From positions 4,943,001 to 5,007,000 of the forward strand of contig OZ023192.1 in the NCBI GenBank assembly GCA_963995505.1: a stretch of 64,000 nt of DNA, in the 5' to 3' direction. The stretch is from Hypericum androsaemum (Eukaryota; Streptophyta; Magnoliopsida; Malpighiales; Hypericaceae). Below are positions 1-12,287 of the stretch, in pieces. The first letter of the stretch is position 1, and each line of letters begins with the position of its first letter. The notes beneath the pieces were generated by a model. It was not told where the DNA came from. It saw nothing but the letters and a program-made list of their open reading frames with translations, and did no database searches. The translations under genes and the position numbers were made by a program.

Positions 1-1460
1 GTGGTGCCTTCATTTGCCTTTATTCGAGTAGCCTACAATTGATCAACATTTTAATAGTTAATCTAGTCAAAATAGCTTCATTGTCCTCTCTACATTCTTG
101 CTTGTTGATATAGTCACCTATTGGGTTATAATGGGATTTCTAGATGTAGGTCAAAGAAAGGTTTCCTAAACAGGATAAAATATCGCGAAACAATAAAGCC
201 AACGCAGACGATATCTTTGTTTACAGGTAGATTAGATCATAGATTAGATGGTTACAACTGTCGCCAGCGACATTTTCCTAGGTTTATTCTTGTTTCTATC
301 TTGTTGGCGCCACCCACTTTTCACATCTTTATAACTCCAATTATAAGAAACAACAACAAAAATAATCTTATCTTCAACGAATTTTATCCTAAAAAATATT
401 ATCCAGCCTTCTATGTCTTCTTGCCTACTTGTCCTCTTCTGGGAAAACTACCTGACTTGTTTTTCACACCAATCTCGTATCAATATACATACTAATTTAG
501 AATTGAATTAGACAAAAAAAATATGTGATAAAATTATTCTAATAGATAAGTAACACTCTTGCGTTGTTGTGTTTTTATAAGTTTTTTTAAAGGTAAATTT
601 TACCCTCAACCTCCTAAATATTTAGGTATTTTTAAGAGCTGAAGCGGGAACTGACGGAGAGTGCGTTTATCGCGTATGCTACATTCACTGCAACGACTAT
701 AGAAACACTATATGAACTAAAAAATCGATTGTCCATTTTTTGAAGTTTTTGATTCAAAATTATTTTTGTTAAACCAGATAGTATTCGGGTATCAAAGTAC
801 CAACTAATTTAGATTTGAATCGGTTATAATCTTTAAAAAATGACAAAACAGTTATTTAGTACGATTCCATTTCGAGTTATTACTACTACTAAAGTGAGAT
901 ATTTCAAAATCGTGAATCAGTGGTTAGTACCGTGGTTTCAAGCTGCCGTTCTTCAAATAAGAATTAAAATAAAAATAACAAATTCAAAAGGATAGTCTCA
1001 TTTTTTTGGACTTTAAATTCTTTTTTGATTGTCAAAATTTAAAATTTGGAAAAAATCTACTTTAGTACCTTTTGGTATCGGGAAAAATTACATGAATACA
1101 TGTGGTTTAAAATGTGTCAATTGAGTCAAATGTTTTCCAATTAAAAAAAGTTTGACTCAATTGATGCATTGTAACATATATAATTTTCTATGATACCAAC
1201 CACAAAGTGCTGAAGTCAAATTTTCCTTTAAATTGTTTATGTCATATAACTTTAAACTCTTAAAGGAGTTAAAAGATTCAAAATTTCAAAAATAAAGTAT
1301 ACATATATCAAAATTTTCGGTATTACATAAATGTACGATTGGGGAAAAAACGTTTCGGGTTTTATGATTTAGTGATTGATATATAACATTTTTTGCTTAT
1401 GAAAAAATAAATGTTGGTACTATTTTATTTTGATATGAACTTTTTTTAACAAAAATTTAA
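1..1460. other. AT-rich intergenic DNA, no gene seen
   Basis: Long A/T runs with stops in all frames. The one open frame of note (121-495, +, 124 codons) has no recognisable domain and a composition typical of random AT-rich DNA. No repeat pair or RNA gene was recognised here. Confidence 0.6.
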
Positions 1461-1742
1461 TACTGATTACGAAAATCTCCATGAACTCCAGTCACTCCAC
1501 CTGGGTTGACAATGCCACGTTGCAACCGCCCACGCAAGGCGTCCGTCACTAGGCCCAAGAAAGGCCCAAATGGTCAACACCCAAAGCCCAAGACCATTAC
1601 ATGAAAGCCTAATAGGAATGTAAGCCCAAATTTCCATAAAGCCCAAATTCCTCACGTAATGCCCAGGACAATTGATCAATGTTGAATATTTCATTAGGAA
1701 TATTATTGTAAGAAAGTTTGAAAGCAGCTCAACGGGAGGGTA

Positions 1743-2060
1743 TCATGCATCTAGTGGATATATGGAGCATTTGTTGTTGGAAAATAGTTGGAAATTTTTT
1801 GAGAAAATAGGACAATATTTTAGATCTTTCTTTAGGGGGAAAACACAAGAGTTTACACAATAGTTGGAATCTCTTGCAACCGCGACACCTCCAACTGTAG
1901 AAGAATCCTCCAACCAAAAAGCGTCACAGTTGATCTTGATGCACTCATCTTCAGGGGCAAGCCACGAAGTTTGTTGCACCGGCCTGCAACCATGAACAAC
2001 CTCAACAGTCTTTTGGACCTGGAGGAAATCAAAGCAAAAATTAGAGGTCGTCCTAGCTGT
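1743..2060 (-). pseudogene. LINE-type RNase H domain fragment
   Basis: Read on the minus strand, the translation from about 2060 to 1880 has the plant LINE RNase H signature: a Trp-Leu-Ala-Pro start, then a KINCDAFW core, a Gly-Gly-Val-Ala stretch and an ARDS motif. Only the first part of the domain survives before the frame loses similarity and stops. In non-LTR elements this domain sits at the C-terminus of the reverse transcriptase protein and removes RNA from the RNA-DNA hybrid. No RT is attached, so this is a dead fragment. An alternative is a stand-alone plant RNase H-like pseudogene of the same family. Confidence 0.6.
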
Positions 2061-2436
2061 GTCAATGGAAGCAGGGAGTAGGAGTACACTATCAAAGATA
2101 AACCCATTCCTTGAAAATCAAATTTCCCAACAAATAAATGTAGACAATAAAGTTATGTTCTGAGTTTCAGCTTGCTCAGTTCAAAAACAGAGCCTAACCA
2201 ATTACCAAATCTATTGGACTCCGACAATAAATAGATTCTCTGAGTAAAGAGTTTGTGTACCTCGTCTCCCATGGGTCAGCAATAACTTTAATATAGTAGG
2301 ATATCATTAAAATCATTCAAAACGTGTACATAAATTAAATATAAAAAATGACTTTTAGATGAGCCCAGTACACTAAATTAAATAATATAAATTTTGAAAT
2401 AACATAAATTTTTAACATTCAGGAGCTCGAGGTATT

Positions 2437-3780
2437 TGTTTTTTTTAAAGTAAATGTATACTACACCTCAAAAAATCTCAAAGAAACTTACAACCAGCTT
2501 ACAACCAGGAGATACAATTCTCATGGAATCAGATAGAACCTATCAAACTTACAACCGGCTTCGAAGCTTATTTTTCCTTCACTTTTGGAATAGAAGATTG
2601 CAAAAGAGCGGCGGCTTTACTGGTCAGCTTCCGAACCCGGGTGCTAGAACGGGTCGGAGTCATCTGTGTAAAATGACTCACTTTAACCTTCTTGCCCACC
2701 CGGACAGGAGCGGTGGACTCAAGCGATGTAGAAGCGGGGCGATGCCCCTTGGTAGAGGCCGGAGCATCCACAGTTGAGATGAACTTTTCCATCCAATCAG
2801 CAGCCGCACCGACATGGGGCACAATCAATGACTCCAACCAATCACCATCGGCCCCGACGGCAGCCAGGGCCTCCTGTATGTGCGAGGAAGGCAGCCCGTG
2901 ATCAGGAGCATCACCAACCGCAACACCTACATCAGCAACCAAAAAGTCCACCTCGGAGCCGAGCACCTCCAAACCACACACGTCACCGCCTTCCTCCCAA
3001 TCCAAATCCACGAGGGCAACATCCTCCACTACCAGGCGGCCAGCCTCATCATAAGGTGAATCACAACAGAGTGGTAATAGCTGCGGATCACCAACCGAGC
3101 ACCCAACACCATCTACAGTGGCTGAGGCACTTGATTCACCAACCAACAGTTTTTTGCTAGCCTCCCGCAAACCAGAAACAGCCCCAAACCGCTTCTCAAT
3201 GGATGCATCAACTACCAAGCTCACACAAGAGGCAATACCAACGGGGTAAAGAGAAGCGGAAAGCTACAATTCAACCTCAGTACCAATCATTGCAGCTGCA
3301 GAAGGAGTGGGGCTCAGAAACCACAAGCCGCTCCTCCACCTCAACACCATCAGCCAATGCAACGCCAGGAGGTGGGGCGTCCTCCGACTCAGCTGCGAGG
3401 GGAGGCTGAACAATAGGATCCTGCAAAACAACATCCGTACTAGCAACAAGAGGCTGCAAATCCGATGTCCGCACACCCGAATCAACAGCAGCAAGGGGCT
3501 GCCCTGCGACAATAACAGAAGCAGGTGGCGAACCAAGAACCCCCGAAGTCCGAGGAGGAGTGGGGCAACAAGCAAAAACCTTCAAAAAATTTAGCCACAA
3601 TACCTTGAAAGAGGGTAACAAATTGATTACCCAAAGCCTCGTCTCCGCGGCTGAGCACGAAAGATCATCTATGCCTAGAGTTGTCACCGCGCATCGATAG
3701 AGCCACTCATCCATAGGCACTTCGGATCCGGGAGCCTCCTGGCACACCGAAGAGGTTATTTCTTTAGAGGAAATATACAT
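2437..3780 (-). pseudogene. Decayed LINE-like ORF1 region with A-tail
   Basis: Two long minus frames (3780-3277 and about 3224-2568) lie in different phases with a stop between them, as expected for one old reading frame broken by an indel. The downstream part is acidic and low in complexity, and ends in a basic Ser/Arg/Lys-rich segment with TRSSTRVRKLTSKA. A poly-T run at about 2437-2446 reads as a 3' A-tail on the minus strand. A closely related segment is at 60.5-61.2 kb on the plus strand and shares the FK.LWLN block and the TRSS.R.RKLTSKA block. The LINE assignment is inference from the A-tail and repetition; I do not recognise a catalytic domain. Confidence 0.4.
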
Positions 3781-3992
3781 GAAGGGAATGTTGATCCATA
3801 GGCACTAGCGCAAGCTGTGCTAACGCTAGTGGGTTGGTAGGCCACATGCAGGGAATGTTGATCCTGGTAGAGATGTCCGGTGGAATATAAAAGCGACCCG
3901 GTATTAATGTTGGATCGGATTACAATTTTTAAAACAATATTCATAACCAGGCTAATTTCCGCCGCAGAGGTTATTTCTTGAGAAGTAAATGT

Positions 3993-3998
3993 TTTATT
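3993..3998 (-). terminator. Poly(A) signal AATAAA for the terpene synthase gene
   Basis: AATAAA on the minus strand, about 160 bp past the terpene synthase stop codon. The distance suits a plant 3' UTR, but AATAAA is common in AT-rich DNA. Confidence 0.4.
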
Positions 3999-4154
3999 CG
4001 ATATCCAAAATAAAATCACCATATTACAAGGTTACTTCGTTCCAGAAGTGATTGCACACGACAGGTAATCCTTTGAACATGAGCACGCGAGGACAAACCA
4101 AACCAGAACGACCGATCACTGAACAATCGATCACTATAACATTCATAAAACTCC

Positions 4155-7100
4155 TCAGACAGATACCGGCTCGACAAGTAACGAAGACACCATATCTTTA
4201 GTACTGGTTCTCGAATCTGTATACCCATCTTTGTTCTTGTACAGAACATCAATGACTCGAGTGAGGTTCAGGATCCGTCTCAGGAGAGGCATAGGAATAG
4301 CTATTGGGTAGAGACAAGCCTCGTTTATGTCCTTCCATGCATCTTCAACGTTTTTGTTGAACTTGTGGATGGTTTCTTCTTTAGTGGCTCCATATTGTTT
4401 CATGTAACACTCGATACCTGTGGCGACATGTTCTCTTTGTTTCTCCATCTGAAAAAAAAAATTAGAATTGAACAGCAACCAAATAGATGAATTACTACCG
4501 AATTCATGTGTTGACTCGTGAACGCATATACGATTCGGTGTATTTGTCTACTCAGATTTAATTATTTATGAAGTCTATGACGAGTACTATAAAATTCAGA
4601 TTCTCTTTCTTAAATTTTATTAGTACAAACTTTGCCACTTGGATGACATATATATAGATAATGTTTTAAAAACGGAACTAGAGGTAACCCGGATTTTGAT
4701 GGGTCCCACCCAATTTTGTAAGCTTGTGATCAAGCTTATCGACGGGAAGAAATTTCTTCCATCATGGCCCATGCATTTAATTGTTTGGTGAAGGGAAAGA
4801 CTCATCTCCAGGAAACAAAACGTCCAATAGCTTTTGTTACTGTTGGCGCATAGCATTTCAACAGTATCATCACTGATAACAACTCAACCCCACTTTTGTT
4901 ACTGGGTCGTGAATGGGACAAAAGAGAAAAAAATAAAGTAAAAAGAAAAGTGGGGTTCGCTCAGGCTGTGTCAATGTTATTCGATCTATCTAGTGATAAT
5001 TAGCACAAATATTATACGATAAAAATATAAAAATTTAATTTTTTATTCTCTATAAATTGAGTCTAATATTTTCAATTCATATAGAATTTAATTTTTTAAT
5101 TCTCTATAAAAATTCATATAAATAATACATGTATATAGATGTGAGAGAAATTAATTATTTATTTGGTGATCTAGGTTGGACAAGATCGCTGCTAAAGTAA
5201 GAAATATTTTAATTAGGTTGAGTTGTATGTGGATGTGAGAGAAATTAATTATTTATTCGTGACTCGAGTTAGACTAGATCACTGCTAGCTATAGTATGAG
5301 GAAAAGTAGTATAGTCTCCAAGAGAACAAAGAAGTATCCAAGTGAACTAGAGAGTTTACATTCTACAGAGAGTTTAAGAGAGATACCGGTACTTTGTACC
5401 AAGATAGATTTCAAGTTCTAGAGAGAGCTTGAGGATGTATCAATTTTCAGGGTGAGAACTTGAGGTAAAAATAGAGTGAGTAAAAATTTTCTACTATAAA
5501 ATACGAGTGAAACGCGAGAGTGGGATTACTCGGAGTAAAGGATATTGAGGCTTAATTTCTCTCTTTACTAGTGGATATTTTCGGAGCTAGTCCTGTATTT
5601 TTTTCTCTGGTATTTAGAGAATTTTCCATATAAATTTTGGTGTTCTCTCTTGGTGATTTATTTTTTAATCTACTTTTGACCGTGCTAATTATTATCAGAA
5701 TAAATTTTATTTATCGCTTCTGGTGACAGGTCAAATTCTCAACAGATTTCTCTTTGTTTCTCGGTTCGAGCCGATCGGACCATATACATTTTTGAAGATA
5801 ATATATAATTAGTTATATTTAGCATTATAGTTCCATATAATTTTAAACATTATCCAGTTTTATTGTAACTTTTATATTTATAAAAATCAAACTCCTAGTT
5901 TAATCATTTTTTATCTTGCAAAATTCTTCTATAAATTATTTTTTGGCCAATTTGATAAGGACTAGTCAGTCTCGACGATTAGACCATTAATTAACGTCCT
6001 TAACTACCGATCCAATCATCATTCAAATTTTGGTATATAAAGCCCCATTCTTAGTGCGGGGTCACGGACCACCGGTCGAAATGCATTTCTTAAAATAATG
6101 ATTTCGATAGATTTACCTCGGAGGAAACTATGTCATCCATGACCCTACAAATTTCTTCAGATGCTTTTATCACTCGAGGGTAGCTGCTTAGCCATTCAAA
6201 AGCTTCTTCAGTTGCATGCTTCCCCATTCCCACAAAGGAAGTAGTTGCTAGCATATGGTAGCACGTGGTTTTCAATGAAAACGACAAGTATTCCTCAATT
6301 GTTGGTACGTCTTTGCGACCAACCCATTTGGACTCTTCGAAGAAATATGTAGCTTGTTGTTTCATCTATTATATTAGAAAAAAAAATATGAGGAATAATG
6401 AACATTAGAATTTTATCTTCCGAAAATACGGGAGAAAATAAAAATTTTCATTTTTTACAGGAAAAAAATGGATTTAGCTTTTTTTTATATTTGAAACTGA
6501 AAAAAGTAAAATTTTTATTTTTCATAAATTTGAATGGAAATTGAGTTATATTTCATTCTTAAAAAAATATCATCTCAAACAAACTTTGATATAAAACAAA
6601 AATACGCAACAATTAAGGACTCACTGCTTCTCGAGCATGATGAGAACAATATAATTTTCTTTGGCGTGTCATCTCATCCTCAATATCTTTATATAGATTA
6701 ATTAGTGCTGTGTAGAATATCTTCATGTAGTCTGGCAAGTTGTCTGTGGCTGCCATATCCCACCTGCGGAGAATAACAATTATTATTGAAGTGTTTCAAT
6801 CATTATATTCAATTTCATCGGGGCCAAAATATATATGGGTTTTGATTTGGTCAACGTGTCAAGACAATAATGACAATAGAATCAACTCGCTCTGGCATTA
6901 TATTAAACTTTCTATAAATCTTGTACAATTATAAACACGTTCACTACTCTTATAACTGACATACGAAGAAAAAAATAGTTTAGGATGATGGAACCTTTGA
7001 ACGGCAGCGGTAAAAAGCTCAAGCTCCTCAGATGTGCCTTTGGCATCATAAGTGTCATCGAGGACGGAGTCCATGGCTATTACTTTGGTGAGTATATCTC

Positions 7101-9257
7101 TAGCCAGTGCGTACTCTGGTTCGAAATATACTCCCATTATCCAGAAGAAGCACTCCACAATTCTGTCCCTTATGTAAGGTAACTTTGTTGGCAAATCCAG
7201 CTCTTTCCACCACCTAATAGTCCAACACAAACTAATGTGAAAAATTCTATGAGAATGTAGTTGTCTACGCCCGGACCAAACCTAGATAAGTCGTTTTAGT
7301 AGACACTCGAATGTGAATTTTGTGGACACTTACTCGGTGATGGTGGATAGTTCTTTCTGATGCACTTTCTGCAGGATGTTGAAATCCAACTTAGCGAAGG
7401 TGAACAAAACATCATTGTGCGAAGGGTCGTGCTCGTAGATCGAGAAGTAACGCCTCGCTTCTAGCCTCGGCAAGCCCTTGCGGATTGGTTGCTTCAAGGC
7501 GTGGCTGATCTGCAGAGCTGCTGTGGGACTAATGGAGCCCGCTGGGACAGATTGGAGCTGGGCTGTGGTGAAGCCAAGTGCTTCATCTAGGATTTCCTCT
7601 CCTTTGATTCTGAGATGTGAAGCTTCGTACAAACTTAATAAGCCTAGAGGATTCTTGTTAAGGGATTTCTTGAATTTCCCTTGGCCATCTTTGAACTGAT
7701 TAAAAACATCTGCTTGATATATGACAATGCAAGAATATATTAGAAGCGTACGAGATTGCTGATTAATTAGTGATGCAATCAATTATACTACTTAAATATG
7801 TGTGCATGCACTTGGAAACAAAATAAAGACATGCAGTATTACTCTGAATAATATAGCGTCATAACAATGTTTTAAAAACATGAACAGGGAGTCGACTTGA
7901 ATTCTCTTTGATTCTGGGTTCAACTGGTTCGACCCATTGAACTAATGGTCGAATCTAAAGTGTTGTTCATAAAATTATTTACTACATTATTATATTTTTC
8001 ATTTGAATGCAAAATTTATTACACATATCAGAATTATAATTCATTCACTTCTGATCATAATTCGATTTGAACTCACTAGTCCAACTAGGTGAACCGACTA
8101 ATCTAACAAAGTGAACTAGCCAATCTATGATGTTAAACCGGTGGTGAATATTGTTGACAACTGATCTTACAACTCTCTGTATTTTTTCATAAAAATGACC
8201 TGGTACTAGTGTCGGTTCAGTCAAATCGCAAGTTTTAAAACAACGGTCATAAACTAAAATAATGTAATTACTAGAAAGAAAGAAAAAAATAGTGATAACT
8301 TGCATATCCACTACGCAGTATCAAATATGAAAGGAGAGGAAAGAAATGACGCACCGGAGGAGATTTTATAACCTTGTTGCCTAAGCAACCGAAACTCAAG
8401 AGAAACACTATCGAGGTCAGCGTAAGCATCTTCATGTCCAGAAGAATGGTGCTGGGAATTAATATTTCCAAGAATCTCATCGATCTCAGTCTCGAAATGG
8501 TAAGCTATCCCTAGTCGTTGGATTGAATCAATCAGGATCAGCTTCTTAATAGGGCCATCCACTTCAACTGTGAGCATTAATCTCGCTTCTTCTTTCAGCT
8601 TTAGATGAGCTCTAATGTCGTCCTCATTAACCTGACCGTCGACAGAGGGGATCATGCATTACGAAACTATATGAATTGGTTAGTCTAGCTAGTATTCGGA
8701 GGTATAAACCAAAAAAATAAAGACTGAGGATTATTTTCATTCCACCAGTATTTATACTCAACAGATAACAAATAATTATCGTCTGGCTTTTCTATAATTT
8801 TTAGTTGCTCTTCAGAAAAAAACTGATGTCCGAGGATTCTACCTGCTTTTCGGAAAGAAATTTGCCGTCCAATACGTATTTTGTTTTTTGGTAAATGCCG
8901 TCCATTACGTATTATTACATGAAATTAGCATTATAAGTTCCGTAACCATCAAATTAATTTTTTTAGAGGTGACAATGAGTAGGGTAATGATCCATCTAGC
9001 AATCTAAACTCTCTATTTTTGTAGCATTAGTCACGGCATAATTTTTTATAAAAAAAATACGATAATATACTTGAATTAATCTATCTAGTGGGTCAAATAT
9101 CATATAAACCAAAAAAGCTATGTATGAGCCACGTTACCTGGAAGTCGGACCTATGAGAGAGGAAGTAGTCACCCCAAACGCTAGGATGAAAGTTTGCAGA
9201 TCGAGGAATAGTTTCGGGTTTGAAAGACTCCGAAGCAATTACGGGAGAGAAAGCCAT
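4155..9257 (-). CDS. Sesquiterpene synthase-type terpene synthase (TPS-a-like), 7 exons, 557 aa
   Basis: Class I terpene cyclase; the family ionises farnesyl diphosphate with Mg2+ to make sesquiterpenes in the cytosol. Exons (minus, 5' to 3'): 9257-9138, 8631-8355, 7709-7334, 7213-6995, 6763-6625, 6365-6117, 4448-4155. Every junction has GT-AG and the phases match (0,1,2,2,0,0), giving one open frame of 1,674 bp. The start ATG at 9257 opens [10 protein letters not shown]. Arg19 to Trp28 is the R(R)x8W element with Pro in place of the first Arg. RDR is at residues 273-275, DDTYD at 310-314, and the second metal site DDIVSSEME at 454-462 spans the exon 6/7 junction. There is no plastid transit peptide before R..W, which argues for a cytosolic sesquiterpene enzyme. 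Exon number and length match the TPS-a family. The product is unknown from sequence. The exon 4 donor (GTTCCA) is weak, and the last intron (1,668 bp) is unusually long. Confidence 0.93.
4960..5760. repeat. Repeat-rich, LTR-like insertion inside the last terpene synthase intron
   Basis: The intron between exons 6 and 7 is 1.67 kb, against 0.12-0.65 kb for the others. Its middle has a direct repeat of about 95 bp (copies starting near 5138 and 5232, sharing GATGTGAGAGAAATTAATTA). It is followed by a stretch ending in CTCAACA near 5746 that resembles the R-U5 end of a copia LTR. No convincing target duplication was found, so boundaries and class are tentative. Confidence 0.35.
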
Positions 9258-9332
9258 TTTCTTTTAGTATATAACCCTCTTATTTTGAGCTTTGTGAAGA
9301 TGGTATGATCCATTGGGAGTTCCATTGTAACA

Positions 9333-9340
9333 TATTTATA
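9333..9340 (-). promoter_or_regulatory. TATA box of the terpene synthase gene
   Basis: TATAAATA on the minus strand, about 80 bp upstream of the chosen ATG, at a normal plant TATA-to-start spacing for a short 5' UTR. An upstream ATG (about 9324) lies in the leader but is followed by an early stop. Confidence 0.55.
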
Positions 9341-9359
9341 GACTCTAGAACGGCATTGA

Positions 9360-10057
9360 ATTAATTTTGAAAGACCGAATTTGAGCAATTGAGAATATAT
9401 CAATATTATATATTTGTTGAAAGAAAGTCAGTGACTTTAGTTTTTTTTCCTATAAATACCTGTATCAATGTAATTGCATGTCACATAAAATAGTGAAAAA
9501 AATTTAGCTTGGCAACACAAAATCGTAGTCATTTTGACAAACTTCGTCAACAAATAAGCGTGTCTTTTTTCGATCTTTCTTCTCCTTAATTGCATATTAT
9601 TTTCCCAACACATTCAAAGATCTTACTAATTCAAACATAAATTAATCAAGCCTAATGAATGTTCGGTTTAAAAAAAAACTTTACAAATTCTACTAAAATT
9701 TCTCATTAACCAATTGTTGGATTTTAATGCACCTATGTTTAGCCAAAGAACTTGTAACCCAACGGTATAAGATGTTATAAATATTTAGAAATTTTAGAAT
9801 TCTAACCCTGACAAAAACGTTGTAAAAATATACCTTTTAAAAAAATCACCTATGTTTGATCATGGGTTGGTTTAGACCTAACATAAACTTGCCACGCCCT
9901 TTTGGTGGGCGGTTCTCAGACTTCCACGTCCTTTGGTTAGTTACTTGTTCTTTTATAAAGAAAAGAAAAAGACAAGTAATGTGAGAACAGGATAAAAACG
10001 TGAAGGACAAAGTGAACAGAGACAAAAAGGCAATTCCCCAATACACAGAACCTCACG
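9360..10057. other. AT-rich spacer upstream of the terpene synthase promoter
   Basis: No coding signal, repeat pair or RNA gene recognised. It contains T/A tracts typical of plant upstream DNA and ends at the target duplication of the MULE element that starts at 10066. Confidence 0.5.
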
Positions 10058-10065
10058 CAAGAATT

Positions 10066-11028
10066 GGGTTTTTGCATAATATGGTGTTACTATACAAATT
10101 TATTTACCAATATGGTGTCACTATTTAAAAAATTCCCAAAATGGTGTTCCTTTCTTAGGTTGAAAAAAAATTTCGACCTAGGGAGCGTAGGTCGAAATTT
10201 TTTTTCGATCTGGGACCAAACCGAAAATTTTTTTTGACTTCCATAATCGAAAGACTCTTTTCAACCTGGACCAAAATCGAAAAATTTTTTTGACCTGGGA
10301 CCAAAATCGAAAAATAATTTCGACCTGGGACCATTATCGTACCGTAGCAATAGCAAACGCGTACTGTAGCAATAGTAAACGTACTGTTGCAATAGTAAAA
10401 ACGACTGTAGCAACAAAAATGGGAAAAAACTTACGAAGATAATGTAAGTACACTTTATCAGCATTATTTTTGTTAAGATAATAAAAAATATAAAAATTCG
10501 AAAAATGGGTCTTAGCTAAGACCCATTTTTCGAATTTTTATTATTTTAACAAAATTAATGGTGCTATAGTACAAATTTTGTCAAAAATAGAAGAAAAATC
10601 TAAGACCCATTTTTGAAATTTTTTTAGATTGTTCATTATTTTAACAAAAATAATGGTGCTATAGTACGAAAATTTTAAAAAATAGAAGAATAATCTAAGA
10701 CCAATTTTTCGAGTTTTTTAGATTTTTCATTATTTTAACAAAAATAATTGTACTACAGTACGAAAATTTACAAAAATAGAAGAATCTAAGACCCATTTTT
10801 TGAGTTTTTTATATTTTTAACAAAAATTTTCAAAAATGCTACAGTATGAAATTTTTTCACTATTTGCTACAGTACTCGGACCAGGTCAAAAAAAAATTTC
10901 GATTTTGGTCCCAAGTCGAAAAAAAAATTCGATCTAAGGAGAGAGAAACACCATATCCAGAATTTTTTCAATAGTAACACCATTTTGGGAATAAAATTGT
11001 ACTGTAGCACCATTTTGGGCAAAAACTC
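10066..11028. mobile_element. Non-autonomous Mutator-like element, 963 bp, long TIRs
   Basis: The ends are inverted copies: GGGTTTTTGC at the left and its complement with one mismatch at the right. Both are followed by an AATGGTGTTAC-type segment and then runs of TTTCGACCTGGGACC-like units in alternating orientation. The exact 8-bp direct repeat CAAGAATT flanks the element (10058-10065 and 11029-11036). There is no coding capacity. The same terminal sequence bounds the larger element at 25693-29133, which carries a MULE N-terminal exon, so this is a deletion derivative of that family. Confidence 0.82.
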
Positions 11029-11275
11029 CAAGAATTTGAAGTATATACTTTGGATTTTGCAATTCTCTCAGTTCAATTCTGGGCGATATATTCGTTGAAA
11101 TTGTTCTCGACTTCCTTCTACATATCATGAGCGAAAATTGACCAGTGACAAAAATTCTGTCGTGATCCGGACGAAAGCGCTCTTCAACAAGTAAGTTCGA
11201 TTTTACGATATTAATGAATTTCAGTTCATTAATTTATTAATGATTTCTAATTATATGTTGGTAAATTATAATTAG

Positions 11276-11648
11276 TGTTGGGAAGTGTCGAGAAAAAATA
11301 ATGGTGGAAAAGTTGAGCGGAGCTAGTGACCCCCTAAGTTGGATTTCTGAGGAGCTAGCGACCACTAGACCCCTAGCGACCGCTAGTTGGTGCTAACTGT
11401 CGTTTTCTGTTTTGCTCGGACTCTTGTTTTGGAATTCTAGGATGACCTAGATAGATTTTTTGTACACCAAGGATTAGTCTATTATATAAGGACGTGTTAC
11501 CCAAACATTTTGTATGGCTTTGTGACTCAGATCCATCAATAAAAGTTCTTCATTTTTTCCGTGAACGTAGGTATTAGGTCGAACCATATAATCTCTTGTG
11601 TCTATATTTTTTACATATTTTGTTCTCTTGGTTGCCGAATTCATAACC
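11276..11648 (+). mobile_element. Solo LTR of a copia-type retrotransposon
   Basis: 373 bp starting TGTTGGGAAGTG and ending GAATTCATAACC, flanked by the 5-bp duplication ATTAG (11271-11275, 11649-11653). It matches the inverted LTR at 13103-13480, which ends in AACA, so the final base here is probably a point change. Its U3 carries several GCGACCGCTAG-like boxes. No internal sequence is attached, as expected after LTR-LTR recombination. Confidence 0.8.
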
Positions 11649-11991
11649 ATTAGAAATCATCACCAATGTTTGACTTGTTCAATGACACTTTGGGTCACAT
11701 TTAAAATGAATGTACAGCAAGACGCATGTTCCTACATGTTAAATTGAGGAGAATTTGAGGAGTATCACTAGCGACAAGAAGACAGCGATATCTGAACCGA
11801 TTAGGCCGAAGAATAAGCACAAAGTTGTTAAATGCCATCAATTTTATATTCTCAATCAATTGAGATGTGGGAACAGCGTCTAACAACAAAATTATATTTT
11901 AGTTTTACTCATCTTTGCAAGTAATATTAGGAAATTTTTTTGACACCCCTAATATCTAGACAACCATTGGCCAGTAATCTATATCCAGTCG

Positions 11992-12287
11992 AGTAAGACT
12001 TTTAAAGATGACACAAAAAATGTAACATTGTTTTTCATGTCTCTCGAGTTATAAACATTTTAATTAAATTAGAACAAACTAATGTGGTGGCGGGTTTCTA
12101 GGGAAAGTGACGTATGGACGGTTGATTTATAATTAATCATTTTAGACTTATAATGATTTGGCATTTTATTATTTTGGTTTAGTTTGTCATGTTTGGACTT
12201 ATTATTAGTTTTAGGCATTTTAGTTTAATTTAGGGTTTGTTAATTCCTATTTATAGGCAACAATAGTTAGTCATTTTATGAGACAGT
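11992..12287 (+). repeat. Direct repeat copy A (pairs with 13481-13787)
   Basis: A 0.3-kb block starting AGTAAGAC and ending CATTTTATGAGA is found again at 13481-13787 with scattered mismatches. Both copies have a TATTTATAGGCAACAATAG segment that looks like an LTR promoter. The two copies bracket the copia LTR-gag fragment. Confidence 0.7.

Noticed and set aside
121..495. 124-codon plus frame near the left edge
   Set aside because: No domain, composition typical of AT-rich noise, no promoter or homologous copy in the window.
4974..5750. Complete solo LTR with target duplication inside the terpene synthase intron
   Set aside because: TG...CA-like ends can be chosen but the 5-bp flanks do not match, so only a repeat-rich LTR-like segment is reported.
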